From Enterococcaceae bacterium (GTDB lineage Bacteria > Bacillota > Bacilli > Lactobacillales > Enterococcaceae): a stretch of 64,000 nucleotides of DNA. Below, piece after piece: positions 45,451-55,258 of this stretch. The position numbers and the translations under genes were made by a program. The stretch spans positions 243,598-307,597 of the forward strand of contig JALCOL010000001.1 in the NCBI GenBank assembly GCA_022649665.1. Direction: 5' to 3'. The notes under the pieces are model-generated. The model was not told where the DNA came from. It saw only the letters and a list, made by a program, of their open reading frames with translations, and ran no database searches. Numbering within the stretch: position 1 is the first letter of the stretch; the number at the start of each line of letters is the position of its first letter.

Positions 45451-46827
45451 ATGAAAAAAATCAGCAAATATGAAAACAAAAAGATCTTAGTCGTCGGATT
45501 GGCCAAAAGCGGCGTCAGCGCTGCCAAACTTTTGCATCAGCTGGGCGCATTGGTGACTGTCAACGATGGAAAAAAATTCGAAGACAACCACGAAGCACAA
45601 GAGCTTTTGGCGCTTGGGATCAAAGTGATCACGGGCAGCCACCCGATCGAACTTTTGGATGAAGGGTTTGAGCTGATCGTCAAAAATCCCGGGATCCCGT
45701 ATACGAATCCGCTGATCGCAAAAGCGGTCGAAAAAAAGATCCCGATCATTACCGAAGTCGAGCTGGCTTATGAGATCAGCGAAACGCCGATGATCGGGGT
45801 CACCGGAACGAACGGCAAAACGACGACGACCACGATGATCGCCGAAGTTTTGAATCAAGACCGCAAAAACGGGCACGCTCATTTAGCCGGGAATATCGGC
45901 TACCCGGCAAGTACCGTTGCACAGAAAACAACGCCGCAAGACGATCTAGTCGTCGAGTTGTCCAGCTTCCAGCTGATGGGAACCGTCCATCTTCATCCGC
46001 ATATCGCCGTGATCACGAATATTTATTCTGCGCATTTGGATTATCACGGTTCGCGCGCCAATTATGTTGCGGCAAAATGGAAGATCCAAGCGAATATGGA
46101 CAGCCGAGATTATTTGGTCATCAACCACGGTAAAAAAGAATGGCGCGACCTTGCGGCAACGACCAAGGCACAAGTCATTTATTTCTCTAGTCATGAAAAA
46201 GTCGCCGGCGCCTATTTGGCGAACGGTTCTTTATGGTACTTTGACGAAGAAATCATGAAAGCCTCCAAGCTGGGGGTGCCGGGCAATCACAATATCGAAA
46301 ACGCGCTGGCAGCGATCGCCGTCGGCAAACTGAAGGGCGCGGACAATGCTGCGATCGCTGAAGCGTTGACAAATTTCCACGGCGTACCGCACCGCACGCA
46401 ATTTGTCGGGACGATCAACGGGCGGCGCTTTTACAATGATTCAAAAGCAACGAATATTTTAGCGACACATATGGCACTCAGCGGATTCGACAATGCCAAA
46501 ACGATTCTTTTGGCCGGCGGTCTTGACCGCGGGAACAGTTTTGATGAAATGATCCCGGACATCAAGGGTCTGAAAGCCATGATCGTGTTCGGCGAGACCA
46601 AACCGAAATTGATCGATGCCGCGAAAAAAGCCGGGATCGCGACGATCATTGAAACGGAAAATTGCGAAACGGCGGTACCGCTCGCATATGATCTTTCCGC
46701 TGAGGGCGACGTGATCCTGCTTTCGCCGGCAAACGCCAGCTGGGATCAATATCCGAATTTTGAAGTCCGCGGCGATAAATTTATGCAAGCGGTCAAAACA
46801 CTCCGAGAGAGGGTTGAAAAGGAATGA
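45451..46827 (+). CDS. murD: UDP-N-acetylmuramoylalanine--D-glutamate ligase
   Basis: 458 residues. N-terminal Rossmann-type domain ([19 protein letters not shown]), ATP loop [15 protein letters not shown], carbamylated-lysine region and C-terminal domain NDSKATN ... [10 protein letters not shown]. It adds D-Glu to the wall precursor. ATG 45451 with AAGGAT upstream; a longer frame lies in mraY. It overlaps murG by 4 bases. Confidence 0.96.
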   Translation: MKKISKYENKKILVVGLAKSGVSAAKLLHQLGALVTVNDGKKFEDNHEAQELLALGIKVITGSHPIELLDEGFELIVKNPGIPYTNPLIAKAVEKKIPIITEVELAYEISETPMIGVTGTNGKTTTTTMIAEVLNQDRKNGHAHLAGNIGYPASTVAQKTTPQDDLVVELSSFQLMGTVHLHPHIAVITNIYSAHLDYHGSRANYVAAKWKIQANMDSRDYLVINHGKKEWRDLAATTKAQVIYFSSHEKVAGAYLANGSLWYFDEEIMKASKLGVPGNHNIENALAAIAVGKLKGADNAAIAEALTNFHGVPHRTQFVGTINGRRFYNDSKATNILATHMALSGFDNAKTILLAGGLDRGNSFDEMIPDIKGLKAMIVFGETKPKLIDAAKKAGIATIIETENCETAVPLAYDLSAEGDVILLSPANASWDQYPNFEVRGDKFMQAVKTLRERVEKE

Positions 46828-47918
46828 AGGTCGTCTTAACCGGCGGCGGAACGGGCGGCCATATTTATCCGGCATTGGCACTGATCCGCTATATCCAAAA
46901 ACAAGAACCGTCCGCGGAATTTCTATATATCGGCACGCATCGCGGACTGGAAAATAAAATCGTTCCGGCAGCCGGGATCCCGTTTGAAACGATCCAGATC
47001 CAAGGCTTCAAGCGGTCGCTCAGTTTGGATAATTTGAAAACGATCCATTTGTTTTTGAAAAGTGTGCGGCGGGCCAAAAAACTGCTGCAGGAATTCAAAC
47101 CAGATATCGTGATCGGAACGGGCGGCTATGTTTCCGGGGCGGTCGTTTATGCCGCGAGCCGTCTCAAGATCCCAACGATCGTTCATGAACAAAACAGCGT
47201 TGCCGGGATCACGAACCGCTTTTTAGCGCATTTTGCTGATAAGATCGCGATCTGTTTCCCAAGTGTCGCGGCAGCTTTCCCCAAAGAGAAAGTCGTCTTG
47301 ACCGGCAATCCGCGCGCCAGCGAAGTCGCGGCTGCCAAGCGCAGTGATGCTTTGGCCGTGCGCTTCGATTTGGATCCGGCGAAAAAAACTGTTTTGATTT
47401 TCGGCGGGTCGCAAGGCGCATTGAAGATCAATGAAGCGGTGCTTGCCGCCTTGCCGCAGCTGTTCGCCCGAACCTATCAAGTTCTTTATGCCAGCGGCGA
47501 ACGATATTACGAAGAAATCGAGAAAAAAATTGCAGGACAAAAAATCCCGCCGCATATCAAGATCGTGCCGTATATTGATCGAATGACCGAAGTAATGGTC
47601 AATGCTGATCTTCTGGTCGCACGCGCCGGCGCAACTTCGATCGCTGAATTTACCGCGCTGGGCTTGCCGGCGATCCTTATCCCGAGCCCGTATGTGACGA
47701 ATGACCATCAGACAAAAAATGCGCAGGCTTTAGTCGATGCCGGGGCGGCAGTGATGATCAAAAATGATGAATTGACGGCGAAAACCCTGATGGCGCCGCT
47801 TGATGCGATCATGCTGGACGATGCGCGCCGTGAAAAAATGGCAGCTGCCTCAAAAAAAGAAGGCATTCCAGATGCCGCCGAACGGCTTTACCGGCTGGTC
47901 AAAAGTTTAGTGCACTGA
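46824..47918 (+). CDS. murG: UDP-GlcNAc:lipid I N-acetylglucosaminyltransferase
   Basis: 364 residues, GT28 family. [56 protein letters not shown] and [22 protein letters not shown] are the diagnostic motifs. It makes lipid II. ATG overlaps the murD stop (ATGA). Confidence 0.97.
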   Translation: MKVVLTGGGTGGHIYPALALIRYIQKQEPSAEFLYIGTHRGLENKIVPAAGIPFETIQIQGFKRSLSLDNLKTIHLFLKSVRRAKKLLQEFKPDIVIGTGGYVSGAVVYAASRLKIPTIVHEQNSVAGITNRFLAHFADKIAICFPSVAAAFPKEKVVLTGNPRASEVAAAKRSDALAVRFDLDPAKKTVLIFGGSQGALKINEAVLAALPQLFARTYQVLYASGERYYEEIEKKIAGQKIPPHIKIVPYIDRMTEVMVNADLLVARAGATSIAEFTALGLPAILIPSPYVTNDHQTKNAQALVDAGAAVMIKNDELTAKTLMAPLDAIMLDDARREKMAAASKKEGIPDAAERLYRLVKSLVH

Positions 47919-47952
47919 AAGCAGCAGAAAAATGGCAAGGAGGGGAGCAGCG

Positions 47953-48990
47953 ATGAAAAAGAAAAAGAAGCCGGTGCAAACGAAATCGCATGATCATCAA
48001 AAAATGGTGCTCACTCCTTGGCAAAAAGAGCATCTCGCTTATTTGAAAGAAAAACAGCGTGAAGCGGCAAGCAAAAAGAGTACGGCTGAAAGCGGGGAAG
48101 CTGCGGCCGCAGTTTTCAAAGCTCCGGCAACGATCAAAGAAGCGCCCGCTGAAGCTGAGCACCGCCGCTTTTTCAAGCGCAAACCGCCGAAGCCGAAGCA
48201 AAAGAAAGAAGGCTTTGTAAAAAAAATGCGTCAGCCAGTCTATCGGCATTTGGCTGCGCTCTTGTTTGTCTTCTTTCTTTTGATGCTGCCGTGTGTATAC
48301 TTTATTTCGCCGTTCAGCCGCGTCGACAGTATCCAAGTCCACGGCAACCAAGAAGTCCCAGCCAAAGAGATTACAGCGGCTTCTGGAATCAAGCTCGATG
48401 ACGGGATCTTGTCAGCTGTGCTCCGCAGCACGCGTGTCGATCGAAAACTTACTGCAGCTTATCCGCGTCTTAAAGAAGCAAAAGTCGATTTTGATTTGCC
48501 AAATCATGTCGTGATCGATGTGTCTGAATATCAGCAGATCGGCTGGATGCTCAAAAACAAAAAATATTATCCGATTTTAGAAAACTGCAAAGTATTGTCG
48601 ACGCCGCAAGCGGATACTGAGGGCGATTATCCGATCTTGGAGGGTTTCAAAGACCAAGAAAAAGTCAAAGACGTTTTGGAGCAGTACGTTTTGATCCACG
48701 ACGATATCCGCAAAGCGATCTCTGAGATCCAATACACGCCGACCGCTGACAATGACTTGGTGATCACTTTGTTTATGAATGACGGCAATCAAGTGATCGC
48801 ACTTTTGAATGGTTTCGGCAAAAAAATGAATTATTATGCGCAAGTTGCCGGACAGATGAAAGAAAAAGGGATCGTTGATATGGAAGCCGGCATCTATTCC
48901 TACCCCTATACGATGCGTTCAGAAGAAGAAAGTACACCCAGCAGCACCTCCAGCAGTGAAAATCCGCAAAAAGAAGAAGAGAATCGTTAA
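47953..48990 (+). CDS. divIB: Cell division protein DivIB/FtsQ
   Basis: 345 residues. Lys-rich cytoplasmic N-terminus (~95 residues), one membrane helix (LAALLFVFFLLMLPCVYF), POTRA domain starting RVDSIQVHGNQEVPAKEI, then the beta domain and a Ser/Glu tail. It links FtsL and DivIC at the septum. ATG 47953 after AAGGAGGGG; the frame upstream to 47932 includes the ribosome site. Confidence 0.93.
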   Translation: MKKKKKPVQTKSHDHQKMVLTPWQKEHLAYLKEKQREAASKKSTAESGEAAAAVFKAPATIKEAPAEAEHRRFFKRKPPKPKQKKEGFVKKMRQPVYRHLAALLFVFFLLMLPCVYFISPFSRVDSIQVHGNQEVPAKEITAASGIKLDDGILSAVLRSTRVDRKLTAAYPRLKEAKVDFDLPNHVVIDVSEYQQIGWMLKNKKYYPILENCKVLSTPQADTEGDYPILEGFKDQEKVKDVLEQYVLIHDDIRKAISEIQYTPTADNDLVITLFMNDGNQVIALLNGFGKKMNYYAQVAGQMKEKGIVDMEAGIYSYPYTMRSEEESTPSSTSSSENPQKEEENR

Positions 48991-49128
48991 AAAATGCGTA
49001 TTTTCATGGGCAACTGATTTTCTATGAATGTGAATTATGTTATCATGAAATGAAGTAGGAATTATTTTTAATTTTTATATGCAAATTGAGATTCTTTAAT
49101 GATAGATGTTGAGGAGGGAGTAACTTTC

Positions 49129-50550
49129 ATGGTGAAAACAGGGATGTATGTCGGTTTGGATATAGGGACATCTTCCATCAAAGTGATCGTCGCAGAGTTT
49201 GTCGAAAACCAAATGAATATTATCGGCGTTGGGAACGCCCGCTCCGAAGGGGTCAGCCGCGGGATCATCGTTGATATCGATAAAACGGTTAATGCAATCA
49301 AAGCAGCTGTCACACAAGCAGAAGAAAAAGCAGGGATCAAGATCCGGCGAGTCAATGTCGGGATTCCTGCCAATTTGCTGCAGAGTGAAGATTGTCAAGG
49401 AATGATCGCAGTCAGCAATCAAACCAAAGAGATCAATGATGAAGATGTGCTGAATGTCGCAGCGGCAGCATTGGTGCGTTCGATCCCTCCAGAACGCGAA
49501 ATCATCGCAATGCTCCCCGAATCATTCACAGTTGACGGATTTGAAGGAATCAAGGATCCGCGCGGCATGCTGGGGGTTCGGCTGGAAATGTACGGCACGA
49601 TTTTTACGGGCCCGAAAACGGTGATCCACAATACGCGCAAGTGTGTTGAAAATGCCGGTCTCCAAGTCGACGAGATCATCATCACTCCGCTGGCACTGAC
49701 GAATTCGATCCTTTCTGAAGGCGAACGCGATTTTGGCACGACGGTGATCGACATGGGCGGCGGTCAAACGACGACAGCCGTGATGCATGACAACCAGCTG
49801 AAATATACAGATGTCAATCAAGAAGGCGGCGATTTCGTTACAAAAGATATCTCGATCGTCTTGAATACATCGATGAAAAATGCGGAAGCACTCAAGATCA
49901 ATTATGGCGATGCTTTTCCAGAACGGACCTCGACGGAAGAAGAGATCCCGGTCGATGTGATCGGTCAAGCCGAACCGGTGAAGATCGATGAACGCTATTT
50001 GTCAGAGATCATTGAGGCTCGTATCGAACAGATCTTCCAAAAAGCGAAAGACAAGCTGGACGCGATCGAAGCCTTGAAACTTCCGGGCGGCGTCGTGCTT
50101 TCCGGCGGTGCAGCCCGCTTGCCGGGTGTCGTCGAATTGGCGCAGGATATTTTTGAAGTACCGGTGAAGCTTTATGTGCCGAACCACATGGGGTTGCGCG
50201 ATCCGGCATTTGCCAATGTTCTGGCGATCGCTGAATATGCGGTTTCTTTAGACGAAGTATATGAATTGACGAAAAGTGCGATCACCGGCGAACGGCCGAA
50301 AACGTTCCATCAACCGACCTCGCCAAAAGTAAATGCGCCGGCTTCGATCCAAGAAGAAGAGGTTGAAGAAGAACCGATCTACGAAATGCATGAAGAACAA
50401 GAACCTTCACACAGCGATGAATTTGATTTTACCACGGATGAAACGGACGAAGAGCACGAGCATGCTCCGTCCCATCCTGCGCAAAAACGCAGCGGTACAA
50501 AAAGCGTCGGCGGCAAGATCAAAGATTTCTTTAGCAATATTTTTGAGTAG
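49129..50550 (+). CDS. ftsA: Cell division protein FtsA
   Basis: 473 residues, actin-like ATPase. [17 protein letters not shown] (phosphate 1), [14 protein letters not shown] (phosphate 2) and [16 protein letters not shown] (adenosine). A long acidic linker (about 400-455) leads to the terminal amphipathic helix [13 protein letters not shown] that binds the membrane. It tethers FtsZ. ATG 49129 after GAGGAGGGAG. The 138-base gap before it may hold a promoter (TATCAT near 49040), so ftsAZ may also be transcribed separately. Confidence 0.95.
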   Translation: MVKTGMYVGLDIGTSSIKVIVAEFVENQMNIIGVGNARSEGVSRGIIVDIDKTVNAIKAAVTQAEEKAGIKIRRVNVGIPANLLQSEDCQGMIAVSNQTKEINDEDVLNVAAAALVRSIPPEREIIAMLPESFTVDGFEGIKDPRGMLGVRLEMYGTIFTGPKTVIHNTRKCVENAGLQVDEIIITPLALTNSILSEGERDFGTTVIDMGGGQTTTAVMHDNQLKYTDVNQEGGDFVTKDISIVLNTSMKNAEALKINYGDAFPERTSTEEEIPVDVIGQAEPVKIDERYLSEIIEARIEQIFQKAKDKLDAIEALKLPGGVVLSGGAARLPGVVELAQDIFEVPVKLYVPNHMGLRDPAFANVLAIAEYAVSLDEVYELTKSAITGERPKTFHQPTSPKVNAPASIQEEEVEEEPIYEMHEEQEPSHSDEFDFTTDETDEEHEHAPSHPAQKRSGTKSVGGKIKDFFSNIFE

Positions 50551-50564
50551 GAGGAAGATGAAAG

Positions 50565-51806
50565 ATGGAATTTTCTTTAGACGATAATGTAAACCACGGC
50601 GCTGTCCTAAAAGTAATCGGGGTCGGCGGCGGCGGCGGAAACGCGATCAACCGCATGATCGAAGAAGGCGTCAAAGGCGTCGAATTCATTGCAGCCAACA
50701 CTGACGTCCAAGCATTAAAAAACTCTAAAGCAGAAACGACGATCCAATTGGGACCCAAATATACCCGCGGATTAGGTGCTGGTTCGCAGCCCGATGTCGG
50801 CGAAAAGGCTGCCGAAGAGTCTGAACAAGAGATCCAAGAAGCGCTGAAAGGCGCGGACATGATCTTCATCACTTGCGGAATGGGCGGCGGCACCGGAACT
50901 GGTGCGGCACCAGTCGTTGCTCGGATCGCGAGCGAATTAGGTGCTTTGACGGTCGGCGTCGTAACGCGTCCTTTCAGTTTTGAAGGACCAAAACGCGGCC
51001 GCTACGCTGCGGAAGGCATCGCTGCGTTGAAAGAGCACGTCGATACGCTTTTGATCATTTCCAACAACCGTCTCCTTGAAGTCGTTGACAAAAAGACGCC
51101 GATCATGGAAGCTTTCCGCGAAGCTGATAATGTTTTGCGCCAAGGGGTCCAAGGGATCTCAGACTTGATCACCTCTCCAGGATATGTCAACTTGGACTTT
51201 GCTGATGTGAAGACCGTGATGAAAGATCAAGGAACCGCCTTGATGGGAATTGGTCAGGCAAGCGGCGAAGACCGCGTGATCGAAGCTACGAAAAAAGCGA
51301 TTTCTTCTCCGCTGCTCGAAACATCGATCGACGGCGCCGAACAAGTATTGCTTAATATCACTGGCGGGCCGAATATGACCTTGTTTGAAGCGCAAGATGC
51401 GTCTTCGATCGTTGCCGAAGCTGCAGCCGGCGATGTCAATATCATCTTGGGTACTTCGATCGATGAGTCGCTTGGGGAAGATATCCGCGTCACTGTCATT
51501 GCAACGGGGATCGACCCGACCCGCAATGAAAAAAAAAGCAGCCGCTCCGCGATGAGAAGCCAGCCGCTGACAAATACGCATCCGATTTCTCAGCCCGTGA
51601 GTGAACCTGAAAGAACAGAAGCTGCGGAAACGGACAAAGATGCTTCGGTTTTCGGCGATTGGGATTTTCGCCGCGAAGAAAACAATGTTCGTCCGCCGAA
51701 AAATGAAACGGATTTCGACACGATCGAAAAAAAAGAATATAAGAGTCCCGCTAAAGATGATGATTCTTTAGATACTCCGCCATTTTTCCGCCGCCGCAGG
51801 AAATAA
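50565..51806 (+). CDS. ftsZ: Cell division protein FtsZ
   Basis: 413 residues, tubulin-like GTPase. [17 protein letters not shown], the tubulin signature [15 protein letters not shown], and [20 protein letters not shown] (T7 loop). A variable linker follows, and the conserved C-terminal peptide [11 protein letters not shown] binds FtsA and SepF. It builds the Z ring. Confidence 0.97.
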   Translation: MEFSLDDNVNHGAVLKVIGVGGGGGNAINRMIEEGVKGVEFIAANTDVQALKNSKAETTIQLGPKYTRGLGAGSQPDVGEKAAEESEQEIQEALKGADMIFITCGMGGGTGTGAAPVVARIASELGALTVGVVTRPFSFEGPKRGRYAAEGIAALKEHVDTLLIISNNRLLEVVDKKTPIMEAFREADNVLRQGVQGISDLITSPGYVNLDFADVKTVMKDQGTALMGIGQASGEDRVIEATKKAISSPLLETSIDGAEQVLLNITGGPNMTLFEAQDASSIVAEAAAGDVNIILGTSIDESLGEDIRVTVIATGIDPTRNEKKSSRSAMRSQPLTNTHPISQPVSEPERTEAAETDKDASVFGDWDFRREENNVRPPKNETDFDTIEKKEYKSPAKDDDSLDTPPFFRRRRK

Positions 51807-51828
51807 GGAATGAACATTCACTGAAATG

Positions 51829-51870
51829 AAGCACCCTGGGGTCTTTCAAAGGCTTCCAGCGGTGCTTTTT
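51829..51870 (+). terminator. Terminator-like hairpin after ftsZ
   Basis: Arms AAGCACCCTGG and CCAGCGGTGCTT with one bulge, a 16-base loop and a T5 tract. It may reduce but need not end transcription into yggS. Confidence 0.6.
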
Positions 51871-51899
51871 GGTAAAATAAAAGAAAGGATCGAGCAGAT

Positions 51900-52574
51900 T
51901 TGGATGTAGCTGAAAATCGCAAGGAAATATTTGCTGAAGTCGCAAAAATGGCGGAAGCATCCGGCCGCAAACCGGCTGATGTCCGGGTGATCGCGGTCAC
52001 GAAGTCTGTCGATGAAAAGACGACTCGCGAATTGGCCGAAACCGGACAAAAAGATATGGCAGAAAACCGCGTTGATAAATTTCTGGCAAAAAAGGCAGCC
52101 CTCAAAGACTTTCCGGAGATCACGTGGCATTTGATCGGCACCCTGCAAAGACGCAAAGTCAAAGAAGTCATCAATGAAGTCGATTATTTCCACGCGCTGG
52201 ATTCGCTCCGTTTGGCAAGCGAGATCCAAAAGCGGGCTGATCATGCGATCCGCTGCTTGATCGAAGTCAATGTGTCCGGCGAAGAAAGCAAGCACGGGGT
52301 TTCGCCGGCTGAACTGGTCGAACTGGTCCAATCGATGAAAGAGCTCGACAAGGTCCAAATCGTCGGATTGATGACGATGGCACCGCTTGAAGCTGAGGCA
52401 CCGGAAATTTTGCATTTATTCCAAGAACTGAAAAAGCTGCAGGAAAAAGTCCATGATCTCGGACTTTCTTACGCCCCGTGTACCGAGCTCAGCATGGGCA
52501 TGAGCAACGACTATCCGCTCGCTGTCGAAGCTGGTGCGACGATGATCCGTGTCGGCCGCCGATTCTTCAAGTAG
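51900..52574 (+). CDS. yggS: YggS family PLP homeostasis protein
   Basis: 224 residues, PLP-binding TIM barrel. VRVIAVTKSVDEKTTRELAE contains the PLP lysine, ENRVDKFLAKK and TWHLIGTLQRRKVK follow, and ELSMGMSNDYPLAVEAGATMIRVGR ends. It buffers pyridoxal phosphate. Start TTG 51900 with AAAGGAT upstream. In the usual position between ftsZ and sepF. Confidence 0.93.
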   Translation: MDVAENRKEIFAEVAKMAEASGRKPADVRVIAVTKSVDEKTTRELAETGQKDMAENRVDKFLAKKAALKDFPEITWHLIGTLQRRKVKEVINEVDYFHALDSLRLASEIQKRADHAIRCLIEVNVSGEESKHGVSPAELVELVQSMKELDKVQIVGLMTMAPLEAEAPEILHLFQELKKLQEKVHDLGLSYAPCTELSMGMSNDYPLAVEAGATMIRVGRRFFK

Positions 52575-52592
52575 GCAGAAAGGAGAGTTCAG

Positions 52593-53063
52593 GTGAAAAA
52601 GAATTTATTCTCCCGGGTCAATGATTTCTTTTATATGGATCCTGCTGAAGACACTGCCGAAGAAGAATTCGCGGGTCCAAGTACGGTACCAGCCGCAAAA
52701 AAGAAGCATCCCCAAGTCCAGCCGGCTGTTGAGAAAAACAGTTTGCGGCAGAAAAAGGTGATCACGATGAGTGAAGAAGCAAGACACAAACGGAAAATCA
52801 TGATCGTTGAGCCGCGTGCATACGGCGACGCCAAGGAAATCGCGAACCGTCTCAAACAAAATGAGACGATCCTCGTCAATTTTCGTTCGATGGATGACAA
52901 GCAGGCACGGCGAGTCATCGATTTCTTGACCGGGACGGTGTATTCGCTGGCTGGCGATATCCGCCGCGTCAATCAAGAGATCTTTCTTTGTACACCGCCG
53001 GGGATCCAGATCGATGGCGGCGAGGCGCGAACGCTCATGGAAGAGCAAATGTTCGAGAATTAG
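52593..53063 (+). CDS. sepF: Cell division protein SepF
   Basis: 156 residues. The N-terminal KKNLFSRVNDFFYMD is a membrane-binding amphipathic helix; after a linker comes the core with MIVEPRAYGDAKEIANRLK, LVNFRSMDDKQARRVIDFLTG and VNQEIFLCTPPG. It bundles FtsZ at the membrane. GTG start 52593 after GGAGAG. Confidence 0.95.
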   Translation: MKKNLFSRVNDFFYMDPAEDTAEEEFAGPSTVPAAKKKHPQVQPAVEKNSLRQKKVITMSEEARHKRKIMIVEPRAYGDAKEIANRLKQNETILVNFRSMDDKQARRVIDFLTGTVYSLAGDIRRVNQEIFLCTPPGIQIDGGEARTLMEEQMFEN

Positions 53064-53074
53064 GAGCGTGAAAG

Positions 53075-53347
53075 TTGAGTTTATTAATCACACTGATTTA
53101 TAAGTTGAGCGAGATCTATACGACGATCTTGGTCATTTACGCATTGCTGTCATGGTTTCCAGGAGCCTATCAGTCCGGCTTCGGCAAACTGATCATCAAG
53201 CTTGTCGAACCTTATCTGCGGCTTTTCCGGCGGTTTCGCCTGAGCATCGGCCCGATCGATTTTACGATCGTCGTCGCGCTGATCTTTTTGCAGATCGTCG
53301 TTTATGTTGTCGTGAATATCTTGGCCCGATTAGCGGGATTCATGTAA
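53075..53347 (+). CDS. YggT family membrane protein
   Basis: 90 residues, two membrane helices flanking LVEPYLRLFRRF and IGPIDFTIVVALIFLQ, the family pattern. Start TTG 53075. Between sepF and ylmH as in other Firmicutes; implicated in division or osmotic tolerance, exact role unknown. Confidence 0.9.
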   Translation: MSLLITLIYKLSEIYTTILVIYALLSWFPGAYQSGFGKLIIKLVEPYLRLFRRFRLSIGPIDFTIVVALIFLQIVVYVVVNILARLAGFM

Positions 53348-53365
53348 AAAAAGAGGTGAAGAAGA

Positions 53366-54148
53366 ATGGATGCAAACGTGTATCAGCATTTTCGCAAAGA
53401 AGAACATACTTTTATCGATATGGTCGGCGACTGGATCGAAACTGTTGAAGACCAATATGCACCCTATCTCACCGAATTTTTAGATCCGCGGCAGGCATAT
53501 ATCGTGCAAACACTGGTCAGCGAAGGCACCGATCTTTCGCTTTCATTTTACGGCGGATACGAAGCTGCTGAACGCAAACGCGCGCTGATCTACCCAAACT
53601 ATTATGTTCCCAAACGTGAAGAATATGATCTGGTGCTCTATGAGATCATTTATCCGATCAAGTTTATCGAACTGACGCACGGCAAGATCTTGGGGACATT
53701 GATGAGTACCGGCGTGAAGCGTTCTTCGTTCGGCGACATCATCTCTGACGGTGAACGCTGGCAAGTGTTTATCACGAAAGAAGTCGCTAATTATGTCGCT
53801 GCGCAAGTCGACCATATCGGCCGCGTCAAAGTGCGGCTGGAAGAGCGCGATTATACCGACCTCATCCAACCGAAAGATGGCTGGACGGAAGAAAAAGCGA
53901 CGACTTCCTCGCTGCGGCTCGATATCGTGATCTCGACCGTCTACAATATTTCGCGCCAGCGCTCGAAAGATTTGATCAATGTCGGCAAAGTGAAGGTCAA
54001 TTGGGCGGTCAATGAAAAGCCTGATTTTCCGCTTGAACTTTTGGATATCATCTCGGTCCGCGGCTTTGGCCGCATCCAGATCCGCCAGATCGATGGCAAA
54101 ACGAAAAAAGGTAAAATCCGCCTGACTATGGGCGTTTTAAGAAAATGA
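53366..54148 (+). CDS. ylmH: S4-domain RNA-binding protein YlmH
   Basis: 260 residues. N-terminal domain with LTEFLDPRQAYIVQ and GYEAAERKRALIYPNYY, C-terminal S4 domain (SSLRLDIVISTVYNISRQRSK). YlmH proteins bind nascent-chain-carrying 50S subunits in a ribosome rescue route. ATG 53366 after AGAGGTG. Confidence 0.92.
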   Translation: MDANVYQHFRKEEHTFIDMVGDWIETVEDQYAPYLTEFLDPRQAYIVQTLVSEGTDLSLSFYGGYEAAERKRALIYPNYYVPKREEYDLVLYEIIYPIKFIELTHGKILGTLMSTGVKRSSFGDIISDGERWQVFITKEVANYVAAQVDHIGRVKVRLEERDYTDLIQPKDGWTEEKATTSSLRLDIVISTVYNISRQRSKDLINVGKVKVNWAVNEKPDFPLELLDIISVRGFGRIQIRQIDGKTKKGKIRLTMGVLRK

Positions 54149-54161
54149 AGGGGTGAAATAA

Positions 54162-54998
54162 ATGCCGTTAAGTCCACTTGATATTAAAAACAAAACATTT
54201 GATAAGAAAATGCGCGGTTACGATCCAGACACAGTTGATGACTTTTTAGACCAAGTCAAGATCGATTACGAAAACTTGCAGACCCAAAATCGCGAGCTGG
54301 AAAAAAACCTGCGCCACATGGAAGAGAAATTGAAATATTTCAATGAATTGAAAGATACGCTCAACCAGTCGATCGTGGTCGCCCAAGATGCTGCGGACAA
54401 AGTCAAAGACAGCGCCCAAAAAGAGGCTGACGCGATCATGCACTCTGCCCAGCAGCATTCGACGGATCTGGTGACCAGCGCGCAGCGTGAAGCTTCCGAA
54501 ACGCTGGAAGACGCTGAAAAGCGTTCGAACGATATGCTCTCAAGCGCCCAAAAAGAATCCCATCAGACGCTCGCACAAGCTCATCAAGAAGCGAATCGTA
54601 TTTTGACGGAAGCAACTTCAAAAGCGCAGACTTTGGCTTCGGAAACTGATGACTTGAAAGAAAAAACACGCGAGTTCCACACGAAACTTGCGACGCTTTT
54701 GGAAGATCATTTGGAACATGTCAAAGATCCGGCATGGGAAAAACTGCTGCGGCCGTTCAATACTTATCTTGGAAAAGGACATCCGCTCGTCAAGGAGGCG
54801 CTTGACAAAAAGCCGGATGAAGGAGTAGAATCAGACGCAGATTCCGCTAGCGAATCGGCTGCTGAAATCGCTTCTGAGCAGGAAGTAAGTGCCGAAGCGA
54901 TCCAAAATGCCGATGAAACACCGGAAACCAAAGCCGATGAAGATACGAATACACCGGCCCAAGAAAACGAAGAAAAAGTGATGACTGAAAACGACTAG
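54162..54998 (+). CDS. divIVA: Cell division initiation protein DivIVA
   Basis: 278 residues. The N-terminal lipid-binding domain SPLDIKNKTFDKKMRGYDPDTVDDFLDQV is followed by coiled coils to about residue 190 with internal SAQ(K/R)EA-type repeats. An acidic, Glu/Ala-rich disordered tail (about 215-278) ends the protein. It senses membrane curvature at poles and septum. Last gene before the ileS T-box. Confidence 0.94.
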   Translation: MPLSPLDIKNKTFDKKMRGYDPDTVDDFLDQVKIDYENLQTQNRELEKNLRHMEEKLKYFNELKDTLNQSIVVAQDAADKVKDSAQKEADAIMHSAQQHSTDLVTSAQREASETLEDAEKRSNDMLSSAQKESHQTLAQAHQEANRILTEATSKAQTLASETDDLKEKTREFHTKLATLLEDHLEHVKDPAWEKLLRPFNTYLGKGHPLVKEALDKKPDEGVESDADSASESAAEIASEQEVSAEAIQNADETPETKADEDTNTPAQENEEKVMTEND

Positions 54999-55004
54999 AA
55001 CACG

Positions 55005-55219
55005 AAAAATCCGGAACTGCTCATAGCGAGCTGGCAGATGGTGCAAGGCCAGCAGCAACCCCGTATTTTTTATCATCTGGCCGACTTTTCCGCTGAAGCA
55101 AGTAGGCGGGACGGGGGATCTCCCCCGATAACAAAAAGAGGGAGTATCTGCATTCAGCGGATATTCTAAATTTGGGTGGTACCGCGAGCTTCTCGTCCCA
55201 AGAGAGGCTCGCTTTTTTT
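55005..55219 (+). promoter_or_regulatory. T-box leader of ileS
   Basis: Stem I has the GGTGCAAGG distal-loop feature. An ATC (Ile) codon at 55072-55074, repeated at 55075-55077, is the likely specifier. The T-box proper AAATTTGGGTGGTACCGCG spans 55168-55186. Terminator GCGAGC/GCTCGC with T7 ends at 55219. Uncharged tRNA-Ile should stabilise the antiterminator and allow ileS transcription. Confidence 0.93.
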
Positions 55220-55258
55220 ATTGGACAAGCACAGACCTTTGAAAGGGGAAACGATTCC